Source: Streptomyces longisporoflavus
GTDB lineage: Bacteria; Actinomycetota; Actinomycetes; Streptomycetales; Streptomycetaceae
DNA length: 64,000 bases
Direction: 5' to 3'
NCBI RefSeq assembly: GCF_014649775.1
Contig: NZ_BMTR01000002.1
Location: 124,001 to 188,000, forward strand
Made by a program: the position numbers and the translations under genes
Shown: positions 51,712-60,116 of the stretch, piece after piece
How positions within the stretch are numbered: position 1 is the stretch's first letter
Layout of the letters: each line of letters opens with the position of its first letter
Notes under the pieces: model-generated
What the model was told of the DNA's origin: nothing
Seen by the model: only the letters and a program-made list of their open reading frames with translations
Databases searched by the model: none

Positions 51712-52428
51712 ATGTCTGCAAAGGGAAAGCACCGCCGCCCCAAGTCCAGCACGCTCAACCGCAACATCGCCGCCGCAGGCGCGGGCGGGGCCGTGCTCGT
51801 GCTTCCGGTCCTTGGCGCGACCACCGCGAGCGCGGCGCCGGCCGCCAAGCCCGCCGCGGCGCCCAAGACCTACGTCGTCGCAGCAGGCGATTCCCTCGCC
51901 AAGATCGCCCGTGAGCACTCCCTGACCGGCGGCTGGAAGAAGCTGTACGAGGACAACCGCGGCGCCCTCGGCGATGACCCGAAGCTGATCCAGCCCGGCG
52001 TCAAGCTCACCCTCGGCGAGAAGGCCCCGGCACAGCGGGCGGACCGCTCCGAGCGTTCGGACGCGGCTGCCGTCAAGCCCGCCGCCGCCCCGGCGAAGAA
52101 GACCTACACCAACGACCTCGACGGCTGGATCAAGGAGTCGCTCGACGTCCTGGCCCAGCACGGCATCCCCGGCACCTACGAGGGCATCCACCGCAACATC
52201 ATGCGTGAGTCCTCCGGCAACCCCCAGGTCGTCAACGACTGGGACTCCAACGCTGCCGCCGGCACGCCGTCCAAGGGGCTCCTGCAGGTCATCGACCCCA
52301 CCTTCGCCGCCTACCACGTGCCCGGCACGTCGACGGACAGCTTCGACCCCGTCGCCAACATCACCGCTGCCTGCAACTACGCGGCCGACCGGTACGGCTC
52401 GATCGACAACGTCAACGGCCCGTACTAG
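51712..52428 (+). CDS. Secreted LysM-transglycosylase cell-wall enzyme
   Basis: 238 residues. Signal peptide (LNRNIAAAGAGGAVLVLPVLGATTASA), LysM domain (TYVVAAGDSLAKIAREHSL, residues 43-61, and on), Ala/Lys linker, then a lysozyme-like SLT domain with catalytic Glu166 (IMRESSGNP) and GLLQVIDPTFAAYHVPG. Binds and cleaves peptidoglycan outside the cell; related in role to Rpf resuscitation enzymes. Controlled by the c-di-AMP riboswitch directly upstream. The ATG at 51712 follows GGAGAGGA. A hairpin terminator follows at 52453. Confidence 0.93.
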   Translation: MSAKGKHRRPKSSTLNRNIAAAGAGGAVLVLPVLGATTASAAPAAKPAAAPKTYVVAAGDSLAKIAREHSLTGGWKKLYEDNRGALGDDPKLIQPGVKLTLGEKAPAQRADRSERSDAAAVKPAAAPAKKTYTNDLDGWIKESLDVLAQHGIPGTYEGIHRNIMRESSGNPQVVNDWDSNAAAGTPSKGLLQVIDPTFAAYHVPGTSTDSFDPVANITAACNYAADRYGSIDNVNGPY

Positions 52429-52901
52429 ACCGACCCCGCCTCCGTCCGCTGTGAGCCCCGGCACGCCACGTGTCCGGGGCTCCGGTCGTTGTGAGGCAGA
52501 GCACCGCGTCAGCTGAAGGAGCGCCGGGCGCGTCCGCCACCCCAGCGGCTCGGAGCACTCGCGTCACCGGCGCAGCCGCGCACCCGGCGTCTGCCCCCGC
52601 TGGCCTCCTTCCCCGCCGGCGCGGAACCGCCGCTCCATCGCCCTCGCGACGACCTGACCCAGCGGTGCGTCGGGAAACTTCCTCCAGGACTTCGGCCGCT
52701 GCCTGATCAGGTCCCACTCGATCGCGTCGGCGCAGAGCTCGGCGTCGGCTGTGCCGGGCGCGATGCGATTGGATTGCCGGCAAAAAAGCCAACTCCCCAG
52801 CAGGCCTGACTGCGTGTCAAGGTGACGGCGCGTCAGGACCGGCAGAGGCTGAGGCGTCGTACAGGGCCCGGTTGTCAGTGGTGGCTGCGAGACTGCCCCG
52901 C
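52429..52901. other. Intergenic region with a possible minus-strand gene remnant
   Basis: Apart from the terminator no intact gene is seen. On the minus strand, ending at a TGA at 52564-52566, one frame reads protein-like (AELCADAIEWDLIRQRPKSW then RKFPDAPLGQVVARAMERRF) but has no start codon upstream. It looks like the 3' part of a lost gene. Family not recognised. Confidence 0.35.
52453..52482. terminator. Hairpin terminator after the LysM gene
   Basis: Stem GAGCCCCGG / CCGGGGCTC (52453-52461, 52474-52482), 25 bases past the stop. Confidence 0.75.
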
Positions 52902-53501
52902 ATGACCGAATCGAGTCCGAAAGCGGACCTTCTCCGATACCTGCAAGACGGACGCAATACCCTGCTGTGGAAGCTCGACGGACTCTCGGAGTACGACATC
53001 CGGCGCCCGCTGACCCCCACGGGCACGAACCTGCTGGGGCTGGTCAAACACGTCGCCAGTGTGGAACTGGGCTACTTCGGCGACACGTTCGGGCGGCCGT
53101 TCTTCGAGGAGGAGCCGCCGGCCTGGTGGTACAGCCAGGACCCGGAACTCAACTCGGACATGTGGGCAACTGCGGACGAGTCACGAGAAGACATCGTGCG
53201 GCTGTACCACCAGGCGTGGGAACACTCCGATCGCACGATCGCGATGCTGCCGCTCGATGCGACCGGCCACGTGCCGTGGTGGCCCGAGGAGCGCAGCGAG
53301 GTGACGCTGCATCACATCCTGGTGCGCGTGATAACCGATACGCAGCGGCATGCCGGTCACGCCGACATCCTGCGGGAGCTCATCGACGGGTCCGTGGGGT
53401 ACTTGCAGAACAACGACAGCCTGCCGACGGACGACCAGGCATGGTGGCAGGACTACCGCAGCAGACTGGAGCACGTGGCGCGGGAAGCCGACAAGGGTTG
53501 A
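52902..53501 (+). CDS. DinB/DUF664 family protein
   Basis: 199 residues. LLRYLQDGRNTLLWKLDGLS and LLGLVKHVASVELGYFGDTF give the first metal His; LHHILVRVITDTQRHAGHAD gives the others, as in DinB-like four-helix metalloproteins. Members include mycothiol- and bacillithiol-dependent transferases, but no function can be fixed. Start ATG 52902-52904 by alignment to the family; the frame is open 30 bases upstream. Confidence 0.87.
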   Translation: MTESSPKADLLRYLQDGRNTLLWKLDGLSEYDIRRPLTPTGTNLLGLVKHVASVELGYFGDTFGRPFFEEEPPAWWYSQDPELNSDMWATADESREDIVRLYHQAWEHSDRTIAMLPLDATGHVPWWPEERSEVTLHHILVRVITDTQRHAGHADILRELIDGSVGYLQNNDSLPTDDQAWWQDYRSRLEHVAREADKG

Positions 53502-53802
53502 CGCTCTTCCCGCCGCCGGCCCTGCCAGTCCGGGGTCGGCGCGGGCAGCACCTTCCAAGACGCTCGCCTCTCCCCTGTTCCCCGGCCGCCACCGTGCAGC
53601 CGTGGCACAAGTCCAAGGGGCGGCGCCAGTTCTCCCTGTGAGCAAAAGCGGCGCCGGAATCCGTCTCCCGGCAAGGAGGCGGCGCACTTCTCGCTCCCCT
53701 AGGCTCAAGCGCGCGAACGGCTCGGCCGGACGCCCGGCATACAGGTACGCCCGGTCACATCCCGCACCGCCCGCAGGCAGATCCTTCTCGAACGGAGCCG
53801 AC
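53502..53802. other. Intergenic region, nothing recognised
   Basis: 301 bp between two genes on the same strand. It holds the promoter of the CMD gene; I see no repeat or operator of note. Confidence 0.45.
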
Positions 53803-54354
53803 ATGGAGTATCCGGACCCCTCCGCAGTGCCCGCGAATCTGCGGGAGGCCATCGTCGCGCACGGCTCGCTCAACGTCTTCTGGATGCTGACGCACTCACC
53901 CGACCTGGCACCGGGCGTACTGGGGCTCGGAGACGCGATCCTGCAGCGCAACTCACTGCCGGACACTCTGCGCGAACTCGCCATCGTGCGGGTCGGCCAT
54001 GCTTACAAAGCGGCCTACGAGATCCACCACCACGAGAAGATCGCGCAACTGGTGGGGCTGACCCCCGAAGCACTCGCCGCCGCCGAAACCGGCTCCGCGG
54101 CAAAACTCGCCGGCCCCGAAGCCGCCGTCCTGGCCGCCACGGACCAACTCCTGGAGCGGCACACCCTTGATGAGTCCGCGCGAGCCGAACTCCTCGCATT
54201 CCTGACGGCCAACCAGCTCGCGGATCTCGTCGTCACCGTCGGCTTCTACCAACTCATCTGCAACTTCCTCAATACGTTCGAGGTAACGACGGAAGGCGAA
54301 CCCCCCGCGCCCTACGACCAAGCGTCGCCGGCCGGAGACGCGGCGTCCGCGTAA
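53803..54354 (+). CDS. Carboxymuconolactone decarboxylase-like protein
   Basis: 183 residues. RELAIVRVGHAYKAAYEIHHHEKIAQLVGLTPE is the CMD/AhpD-like core, with Glu and His but without the CxxC of the peroxidase branch, so it is likely a decarboxylase/lyase-like member rather than AhpD. GGAG five bases before the ATG. It converges on the MHS transporter gene. Confidence 0.85.
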   Translation: MEYPDPSAVPANLREAIVAHGSLNVFWMLTHSPDLAPGVLGLGDAILQRNSLPDTLRELAIVRVGHAYKAAYEIHHHEKIAQLVGLTPEALAAAETGSAAKLAGPEAAVLAATDQLLERHTLDESARAELLAFLTANQLADLVVTVGFYQLICNFLNTFEVTTEGEPPAPYDQASPAGDAASA

Positions 54355-54370
54355 AGCTGCCGCCCGGGGT

Positions 54371-56008
54371 TCAGTCGTCGCGTTTGCCGGGCTTCGTGGA
54401 CTGGTCGCGGCCCCCGCGTGGATGCCACAATCGCAGCCACACGTCCCTCGCGTGACGCCCCGCCTCCGTACGGCTGCGCGCCACCACCTGGCGGGCCTGG
54501 GCCGCTGTCTCGACCATCGGGCCGGAGCCCCGCAGCGGCTTGCCGGCCGTCTCGTGCAGGAAGAACGTCGCCACGAGGCCGATCGCTCCGGCGACCATCA
54601 GATAGAAGGCCGGCACCAGGGTGTTGCCGGTCTTCTCCACCAGGAAGGAGGCCAGCAGCGGGGTAGTACCGCCGAAGAGGGAGACGGACACGTTGTAGGC
54701 GATCGACAGGGCGCCGTAGCGCAGGCGGGTGGGGAACAGGGCCGGCAGCGTCGCCGCCGCCGTGCCCGCGAAGACGACCAGCAGCAGTCCCAGAATCACG
54801 CAGCCGAACGCGGGAAGCAGAATGCCGCCCTTGCGGATCAGCAGGAACGCGGGAACGGCGAGCACGATCAGCGCGATGCTGCCGCCCATGAACATCGGGC
54901 GCCGGCCCCACCGGTCGGAACTGCGGCCCACCACCGTGATGGTCACGGCCACCAGCAGCATGGTGCCGAGGACCAGCAACTGCGCCGTCGTATCGCTCTC
55001 GCCCAGGGTCGCCGTCATGAAGGTGGGCAGGTACGACGTCACCATGTAGTTCGTGACGTTGTAGAGCAGCACAAGCCCCATACAGATCAGCAGGGCCTGC
55101 CAGTGCCGGGAGAAGATCTCTTTCAGGCGCCCATGACCGGACTGACGGGCCTGCTCGACGGGGTCCTCGTCCTCCCCCTGCCCGCCCTCCGCCTCCGATT
55201 GCGCCTGTGCCTGCGCGGAGGCGGTCTCCTGCTGGAAGGCCGGGGTCTCCTCCAGCTTCAGCCGCATGTACAGGCCGATCAGCCCGAGCGGGCCCGCGAT
55301 GAAGAAGGGGATGCGCCAACCCCAGCTCTCCATTCCGTCCGACCCCAGGGTCAGCGTCAGCACCGTCACCAGGCCCGACCCCAGGGAGTAGCCCACGAAG
55401 GTCCCGAAGTCGAGCCAGCTGCCCAGAAACCCGCGCCGCCGGTCCGGTGCGTACTCGGCGATGTAGGTGGTGGCACCGGCGTACTCGCCGCCCGTGGAGA
55501 ACCCCTGGACCAGCCTGCACGCCAGCAACAGCAGCGGGGCGGCGAACCCGATGGAGGCGTACGTCGGCAGCAGACCGACCGCGAACGTACTGGCCGCCAT
55601 CATGATCATGGTGGCGGCAAGGACCTTCTGACGGCCGATGCGGTCCCCCAGCGGGCCGAACACCAGGCCGCCCAGTGGCCGCACCAGGAAGGCCGCCGCG
55701 AACGTGGCGAACGTGGCGACCACCTGCGCGCCGGGCGAACTCGAGGGAAAGAAGACCTTCCCGATCGTGCCCGCCAGATAGGCGTAAACGCCGAAGTCGA
55801 ACCACTCCATGGTGTTGCCGAGGGCGGCAGCCGTCACCGCGCGGCGCACCTTGGGGCGGTCCGAGACCATCACGTCCTCGGCACTGAGCGCCTTCTTCCG
55901 ACGGCGCAGCAACGTGCGCGCCATACGGTCGGTCGCCGCCGAGCGGGTCACATCGGGGTCCGGTCCCCGGGGGCGCCGGGGCGTACGGTGCGGAAGGCCT
56001 CTCACCAT
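54371..56008 (-). CDS. MHS-family (ProP-like) metabolite:proton symporter
   Basis: 545 residues with twelve hydrophobic segments. The signature GNTMEWFDFGVYAYLAG at the first helix, the LVRPLGGLVFGPLGDRIGRQ loop and RRGFLGSWLDFGTFVGYSLG are those of MHS transporters for organic acids or osmolytes. A long acidic/Gln-rich cytoplasmic loop (about 240-280) and charged N- and C-termini are typical of Streptomyces members. The ATG at 56006-56008 has GAGGAG upstream; MVSDRP further in is an alternative. Substrate unknown. Confidence 0.9.
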   Translation of the reverse strand: MVRGLPHRTPRRPRGPDPDVTRSAATDRMARTLLRRRKKALSAEDVMVSDRPKVRRAVTAAALGNTMEWFDFGVYAYLAGTIGKVFFPSSSPGAQVVATFATFAAAFLVRPLGGLVFGPLGDRIGRQKVLAATMIMMAASTFAVGLLPTYASIGFAAPLLLLACRLVQGFSTGGEYAGATTYIAEYAPDRRRGFLGSWLDFGTFVGYSLGSGLVTVLTLTLGSDGMESWGWRIPFFIAGPLGLIGLYMRLKLEETPAFQQETASAQAQAQSEAEGGQGEDEDPVEQARQSGHGRLKEIFSRHWQALLICMGLVLLYNVTNYMVTSYLPTFMTATLGESDTTAQLLVLGTMLLVAVTITVVGRSSDRWGRRPMFMGGSIALIVLAVPAFLLIRKGGILLPAFGCVILGLLLVVFAGTAAATLPALFPTRLRYGALSIAYNVSVSLFGGTTPLLASFLVEKTGNTLVPAFYLMVAGAIGLVATFFLHETAGKPLRGSGPMVETAAQARQVVARSRTEAGRHARDVWLRLWHPRGGRDQSTKPGKRDD

Positions 56009-56369
56009 GAAGCTTTTCTCCTCGTGCCTGAGAAAAAGCTGAGTCGCCGCAAAATTAGGCTGATCATGAGAGATGGGCAACTTGTCCGCCCTGCGCGCAG
56101 GCAACCGGCGTAGGGCCGGGCACCCGCCCCCGGGGGTGCGGCCAGGGGGCCTAGCCAGCGGGCCGCCCGGCGGGGTGCGGCCGGCTTCGGCCCGGCAGGT
56201 TTGCCACGCGTCGCGCGGGTGACAAGAGGGCGCGCCGGAGGACGTGACCAAGGTCGCGACCGGCCTCCGGCCGCCCCGCAGGGCGACAGACCAAAGCCGT
56301 GCGACCACCCGGCACGTACGGCAACGCGGCAGACGGGCACCCTTCCGCCCCTGCGAAACGGAGAAACCG

Positions 56370-56813
56370 ATGACGGTCATGACCGACACGACGACGGGCG
56401 CGCAGTTGGCGCAGAGCCTGCTCAAGGACGTAGGCGACGAGCGCGAGCAGGCCGCCACCCGCCTCCTCGGCGCGCACCACGACGGAGTGTGGCTGCGACG
56501 CTTCACCGGGGACCCGGACCTCGCGGCCGCCGCCGGACGGCCCCTGATCGACCGCACCGGCGCCTGTCCCGTCGTCGACTGGGCCGCGGTCAGGAAGCTC
56601 AGACTGTCCCTGGGCTGGTCGCGCCGCGCCTCCACAGGCGATCTGGCCGTCCTCGAATTCGCCTGCTCGCTTCTGGGCTCGGGCGCCATAGAGCTCCGAC
56701 ACGTCATGGGGGCCGTCGACCGGGACACGTTCCGGCTGCTCTTGCGGGCGCTGGAAGAAGCGGCGCGCGCGGACAGCCCCGACCCGCGCAGCCAGGTGGT
56801 TCTCAGCGCCTGA
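56370..56813 (+). CDS. Hypothetical protein
   Basis: 147 residues from ATG 56370 with GGAGA seven bases upstream. Helical, cytoplasmic, no recognised domain; segments include LLKDVGDEREQAATRLLGAH, LSLGWSRRASTGDLAVLEFA and DTFRLLLRALEEAARAD. It is divergent from the MHS gene by 361 bp. GC-rich third positions support coding. Confidence 0.6.
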   Translation: MTVMTDTTTGAQLAQSLLKDVGDEREQAATRLLGAHHDGVWLRRFTGDPDLAAAAGRPLIDRTGACPVVDWAAVRKLRLSLGWSRRASTGDLAVLEFACSLLGSGAIELRHVMGAVDRDTFRLLLRALEEAARADSPDPRSQVVLSA

Positions 56814-57229
56814 CACACCGTCATACGGGTGCCGCGGGGCCACTGTTGTGAGCACGCGGCAGCGTGCACCAGGCTCACCAGGCGGACAGCGCGGACCGCG
56901 AGCCGCCTCGGGACGCGCGCTTCTCGAAAGGACGGCGAACCGCCGGGAGGAGCAGGCGCAGCCTCCCAGCCGAGCCCCGGCCGCCGGCCCCGCACCCCGG
57001 CCGGGCGGGTGGGGCCGGCGGCCTCGTCCGGCGTCCGACGGCAGCCCGCCGCGGGGCCCGTCCGGCCGCGCGGTCAGCCCCCGCACCAGTTCCGCTCCCC
57101 CCGCGAGCAGCCGGTCGCCGTCAGCTCTGCTCCTCCGACACCCTGCCAATGGGCGAATATGCCCGGTCACGGGCCCCGGACGCGGTACTGATGCATGGCA
57201 CCGACCAACGTTTCCGCACCTGGAGTGAC
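56814..57229. other. Intergenic region with strong hairpin
   Basis: 416 bp without a gene. A 13-bp perfect stem GGCCGCCGGCCCC / GGGGCCGGCGGCC (56979-56991, 57011-57023) is probably a terminator for the hypothetical gene at 56370. The right end is the rodlin promoter and leader. Confidence 0.6.
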
Positions 57230-57637
57230 ATGCGCATCCCTGCCTTCCCGCTGGCCCTCAGCCTCGCCGCCCTCGCCCTGGCGGGCACCGCCGGGAACGC
57301 GGCCGCCGCCGCCGACGACGAAAGCACCGCCAGCGCCAGCGGCAACAACGCCGAGCAGTCCTACGGCAACAGCAGCACCGATGGTCGGCAGAGCCCGCAG
57401 CTCTCCGCGGTCCAGGGCTCGTTGAACAAGGTCTGCGCCGGCATCCCGGTCAAGGCCAACGTGGGAGCTCTCGTCGGCATCCTCGTGCCGGTCGCCGTGC
57501 AGGACATCCCGGTTCTCTCCGCACCGCAGAACCAGCAGTGCACCGAGAACTCCACGCAGGCCAAGGGCGACGAGCCCCTCTCCCACCTCGTCAACGACAT
57601 CCCGGTTCTCTCCGGAAACGGCACCGCCAACGAATGA
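57230..57637 (+). CDS. Rodlin (aerial-hypha surface protein)
   Basis: 135 residues. Signal peptide (PAFPLALSLAALALAGTAGNAAAA) then the rodlin core: SPQLSAVQGSLNKVCAGIPV, VAVQDIPVLSAPQNQQCTEN, STQAKGDEPLSHLVNDIPVL. Two Cys (KVC and QQC) are conserved in rodlins. In Streptomyces, rodlins line up chaplin fibrils into the rodlet layer of spores and aerial hyphae. Here it stands alone: no second rodlin or chaplin gene is beside it. GGAG four bases before the ATG. Confidence 0.92.
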   Translation: MRIPAFPLALSLAALALAGTAGNAAAAADDESTASASGNNAEQSYGNSSTDGRQSPQLSAVQGSLNKVCAGIPVKANVGALVGILVPVAVQDIPVLSAPQNQQCTENSTQAKGDEPLSHLVNDIPVLSGNGTANE

Positions 57638-57652
57638 CCCGCGCGCCCGGCT

Positions 57653-57674
57653 GCCACTGCCTCTCGGTAGTGGC
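57653..57674. terminator. Hairpin terminator after rodlin gene
   Basis: Stem GCCACTGCC / GGTAGTGGC with one G-U pair and a TCTC loop, 16 bases after the rodlin stop. Confidence 0.7.
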
Positions 57675-57705
57675 GCCCGCCGGGCCTGTTGTCCACCCGC
57701 ACCCC

Positions 57706-57736
57706 GCCTGCCTGCCTGCCTGCCTGCCTGCCTGCC
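57706..57736. repeat. GCCT tetranucleotide repeat
   Basis: Seven perfect GCCT units plus a partial one, in the 360-bp gap between rodlin and the DUF6299-like gene. A pure tetranucleotide repeat of this length is unusual for Streptomyces and prone to slippage; it lies outside coding sequence. The rest of the gap shows nothing else. Confidence 0.85.
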
Positions 57737-57955
57737 CCGAGGCAACTCCTGACAGCCGCGCGGGGTGCGGGATTGCCCGGCGTCGCCGATGCACGGCCCT
57801 GTGCAGCCGGTTCTTCGCGACGGACAGCGAACGCGGCACCGAGGCGGTACGCCCACCCTCGCCACGGTCGCGCCACTGTCGCACTACGGCAGCGGCAGGC
57901 TCGCGGGCGGGCCCGCGACGTGTCGGGCCCGCTCCGCCCACCGAGCCCGCTATAG

Positions 57956-58423
<468 letters not shown>

Positions 58424-58575
58424 CAGCGGCGGTCCGGGGCGACGAGGACGCCGGGCACACCCCTGTGATCCGTTCAGGTTGCCGAGCGCAAACCCGTGAG
58501 CGAGCTTGGTGGAAGCAGGCGGCAGGGGCACCGCGGGTGTTCCCGAATCCGGCCGTCCGATCCCCAGGAGGACAG

Positions 58576-58908
58576 ATGACCGACCCCCAGCAGGACCCGA
58601 ACCAGCAGGAAGGCCCCGCGGACGGCGGCGCGGCGGGCACCCCGGGTGTCCATGACGGCGGAGCCGACGGAGGCGCCGAAGGCCCCGCGGACGGCGGCGC
58701 GGCCGGTACGCCCGGCGTCCACGACGGCGGAGCCGACGGAGGCGCTGAAGGGCCCGCGGACGGCGGCGCGGCGGGCACCCCGGGTGTCCATGACGGCGGA
58801 GCCGACGGAGGCGCCGAAGGGCCCGCGGACGGCGGCGCGGCGGGCACGCCCGGCGTCCACGACGGCGGAGCCGACGGAGGCGCCGACGAGTCGGGCAGCG
58901 GCGTTTGA
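58576..58908 (+). CDS. Repeat peptide: four identical 23-residue Asp/Gly-rich units
   Basis: 110 residues. An 11-residue Gln/Asp-rich start (MTDPQQDPNQQ), four copies of a 23-residue unit that begins EGPADGGAAG, continues TPGVHDGGAD and ends GGA, and a short DESGSGV tail. No signal peptide. A strong AGGAGG precedes the ATG, and the stop overlaps the TTG start of the JmjC-type gene. The four units are identical in protein but differ at several codons, all synonymous (for example CAT/CAC, GGC/GGT, ACC/ACG). This favours selection on the peptide and a real coding role. It looks like a multi-core RiPP-type precursor; that is inference. Confidence 0.72.
   Translation: MTDPQQDPNQQEGPADGGAAGTPGVHDGGADGGAEGPADGGAAGTPGVHDGGADGGAEGPADGGAAGTPGVHDGGADGGAEGPADGGAAGTPGVHDGGADGGADESGSGV
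58609..58884. repeat. 69-bp tandem repeat, four units
   Basis: Units at 58609, 58678, 58747 and 58816. Units 1 and 3 share one set of synonymous codons; 2 and 4 share another (ABAB), which suggests duplication of a 138-bp pair. They encode the 23-residue repeat of the peptide gene. Confidence 0.9.
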
Positions 58909-60116
58909 GTGGCCCCCCGGCCCAGCTGCGGGATGCCGGCGCCACAGCGGGTGCCGACATCCTGCAGTCGCGGCTGACCGGTCTGAGCCCGCAGGACTTC
59001 GCCCGCGACGTCTGGGCGCGCACCGCGCTGCTCACCCGACGCGCGAGCGACTTCGACGACCTGTTCTCCGCGGGGGCCGCAGACGAACTGATCTCCCGGC
59101 GCGGGCTGCGCACGCCCTTCCTGCGCCTGGCCAAGGACGGCGCCACCCTTGACGAGGCGTCCTTCACCGCGCCCGGCGGTGTCGGCGCCACCATCGCCGA
59201 CCAGATCGACGACACCGCCGTGTGGCGCGCGTTCGCCGACGGCGCCACCCTCGTCCTGCAGGCGCTGCACCGTACTTGGGAACCCGTCGCCGACTTCAGT
59301 ACCCGCCTTGGCACCGAGCTGGGGCATCCGGTCCAGGCCAACGCCTACATCACCCCGCCGCAGAACCGCGGTTTCGACGCCCACTACGACGTGCACGACG
59401 TCTTCGTGCTGCAGATCCACGGCTCCAAGCGCTGGGTCATCCATGAACCCGTACACCCCGACCCGTTGCGCAACGAGCCCTGGACCGACCACCGCGCCGC
59501 CGTCACCAGCGCCGCCCGCGGCACACCACGTATCGACACCGTCCTAGAGCCCGGCGACGTCCTCTACCTGCCGCGCGGCTGGCTGCACGCCGCCCGCGCC
59601 CAGGGCCAGGTCTCCATCCACCTGACGCTGGGCATCCACACCCACACCCGCTACACCCTTGCCGAACAGCTCGCCCAAGCTGCCCTCGCGGTGCTGCGCG
59701 AGGACCCCGGCATGCGCCAATCCCTGCCCCCGGGCACCGACGGACCTGCCGACAAGGACGAGATCGACACCGTCCGCGAACACCTCATCGCCGCCCTCGG
59801 CCGCGCCGACAGCACGCCGCTGTTCAACCGCGCCCGCCGCAGCCAGGCCCGCCCCGCGCCCCTGGGACCGCTGGCCCAGCACACGGCGCTGCACACCCTG
59901 GCCCCCGAGACCCCGCTCATGCTGCGCCCCGCGCTGGCGGCACGACTCGACGGCACGCGCCTGTCCAGCCGCGCGGGCTTCCTCGACTGCACCTCCGCCG
60001 ACCTGCCCGCCCTCACCCGCCTCCTGGACGGCCAGACCCGCACCGCCGACGACATCGGCCTCAACCTCGCCGCCCGACTGTTGCGCGCGGGCATTCTGGT
60101 CCCCGCCCCGCCATGA
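58905..60116 (+). CDS. JmjC/cupin_4-type 2-oxoglutarate oxygenase
   Basis: 403 residues from a TTG that overlaps the repeat-peptide stop. The JmjC-like core has the iron ligands His160 and Asp162 (GFDAHYDVHDVFVLQIHGSKRW) and His228 (LYLPRGWLHAA), and Lys175 in the GSKRW stretch fits 2-oxoglutarate binding. Family members (RoxA/YcfD, MINA53/NO66) hydroxylate Arg or His of ribosomal proteins. A C-terminal winged-helix-like region follows, as in those enzymes. Coupling to the repeat peptide makes that peptide the prime candidate substrate. Cytoplasmic. Confidence 0.86.
   Translation: MSGPPAQLRDAGATAGADILQSRLTGLSPQDFARDVWARTALLTRRASDFDDLFSAGAADELISRRGLRTPFLRLAKDGATLDEASFTAPGGVGATIADQIDDTAVWRAFADGATLVLQALHRTWEPVADFSTRLGTELGHPVQANAYITPPQNRGFDAHYDVHDVFVLQIHGSKRWVIHEPVHPDPLRNEPWTDHRAAVTSAARGTPRIDTVLEPGDVLYLPRGWLHAARAQGQVSIHLTLGIHTHTRYTLAEQLAQAALAVLREDPGMRQSLPPGTDGPADKDEIDTVREHLIAALGRADSTPLFNRARRSQARPAPLGPLAQHTALHTLAPETPLMLRPALAARLDGTRLSSRAGFLDCTSADLPALTRLLDGQTRTADDIGLNLAARLLRAGILVPAPP

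Noticed and set aside
58609..58884. Regular repeats considered as a CRISPR array
   Set aside because: Units are contiguous, in frame and without spacers; they encode a peptide.
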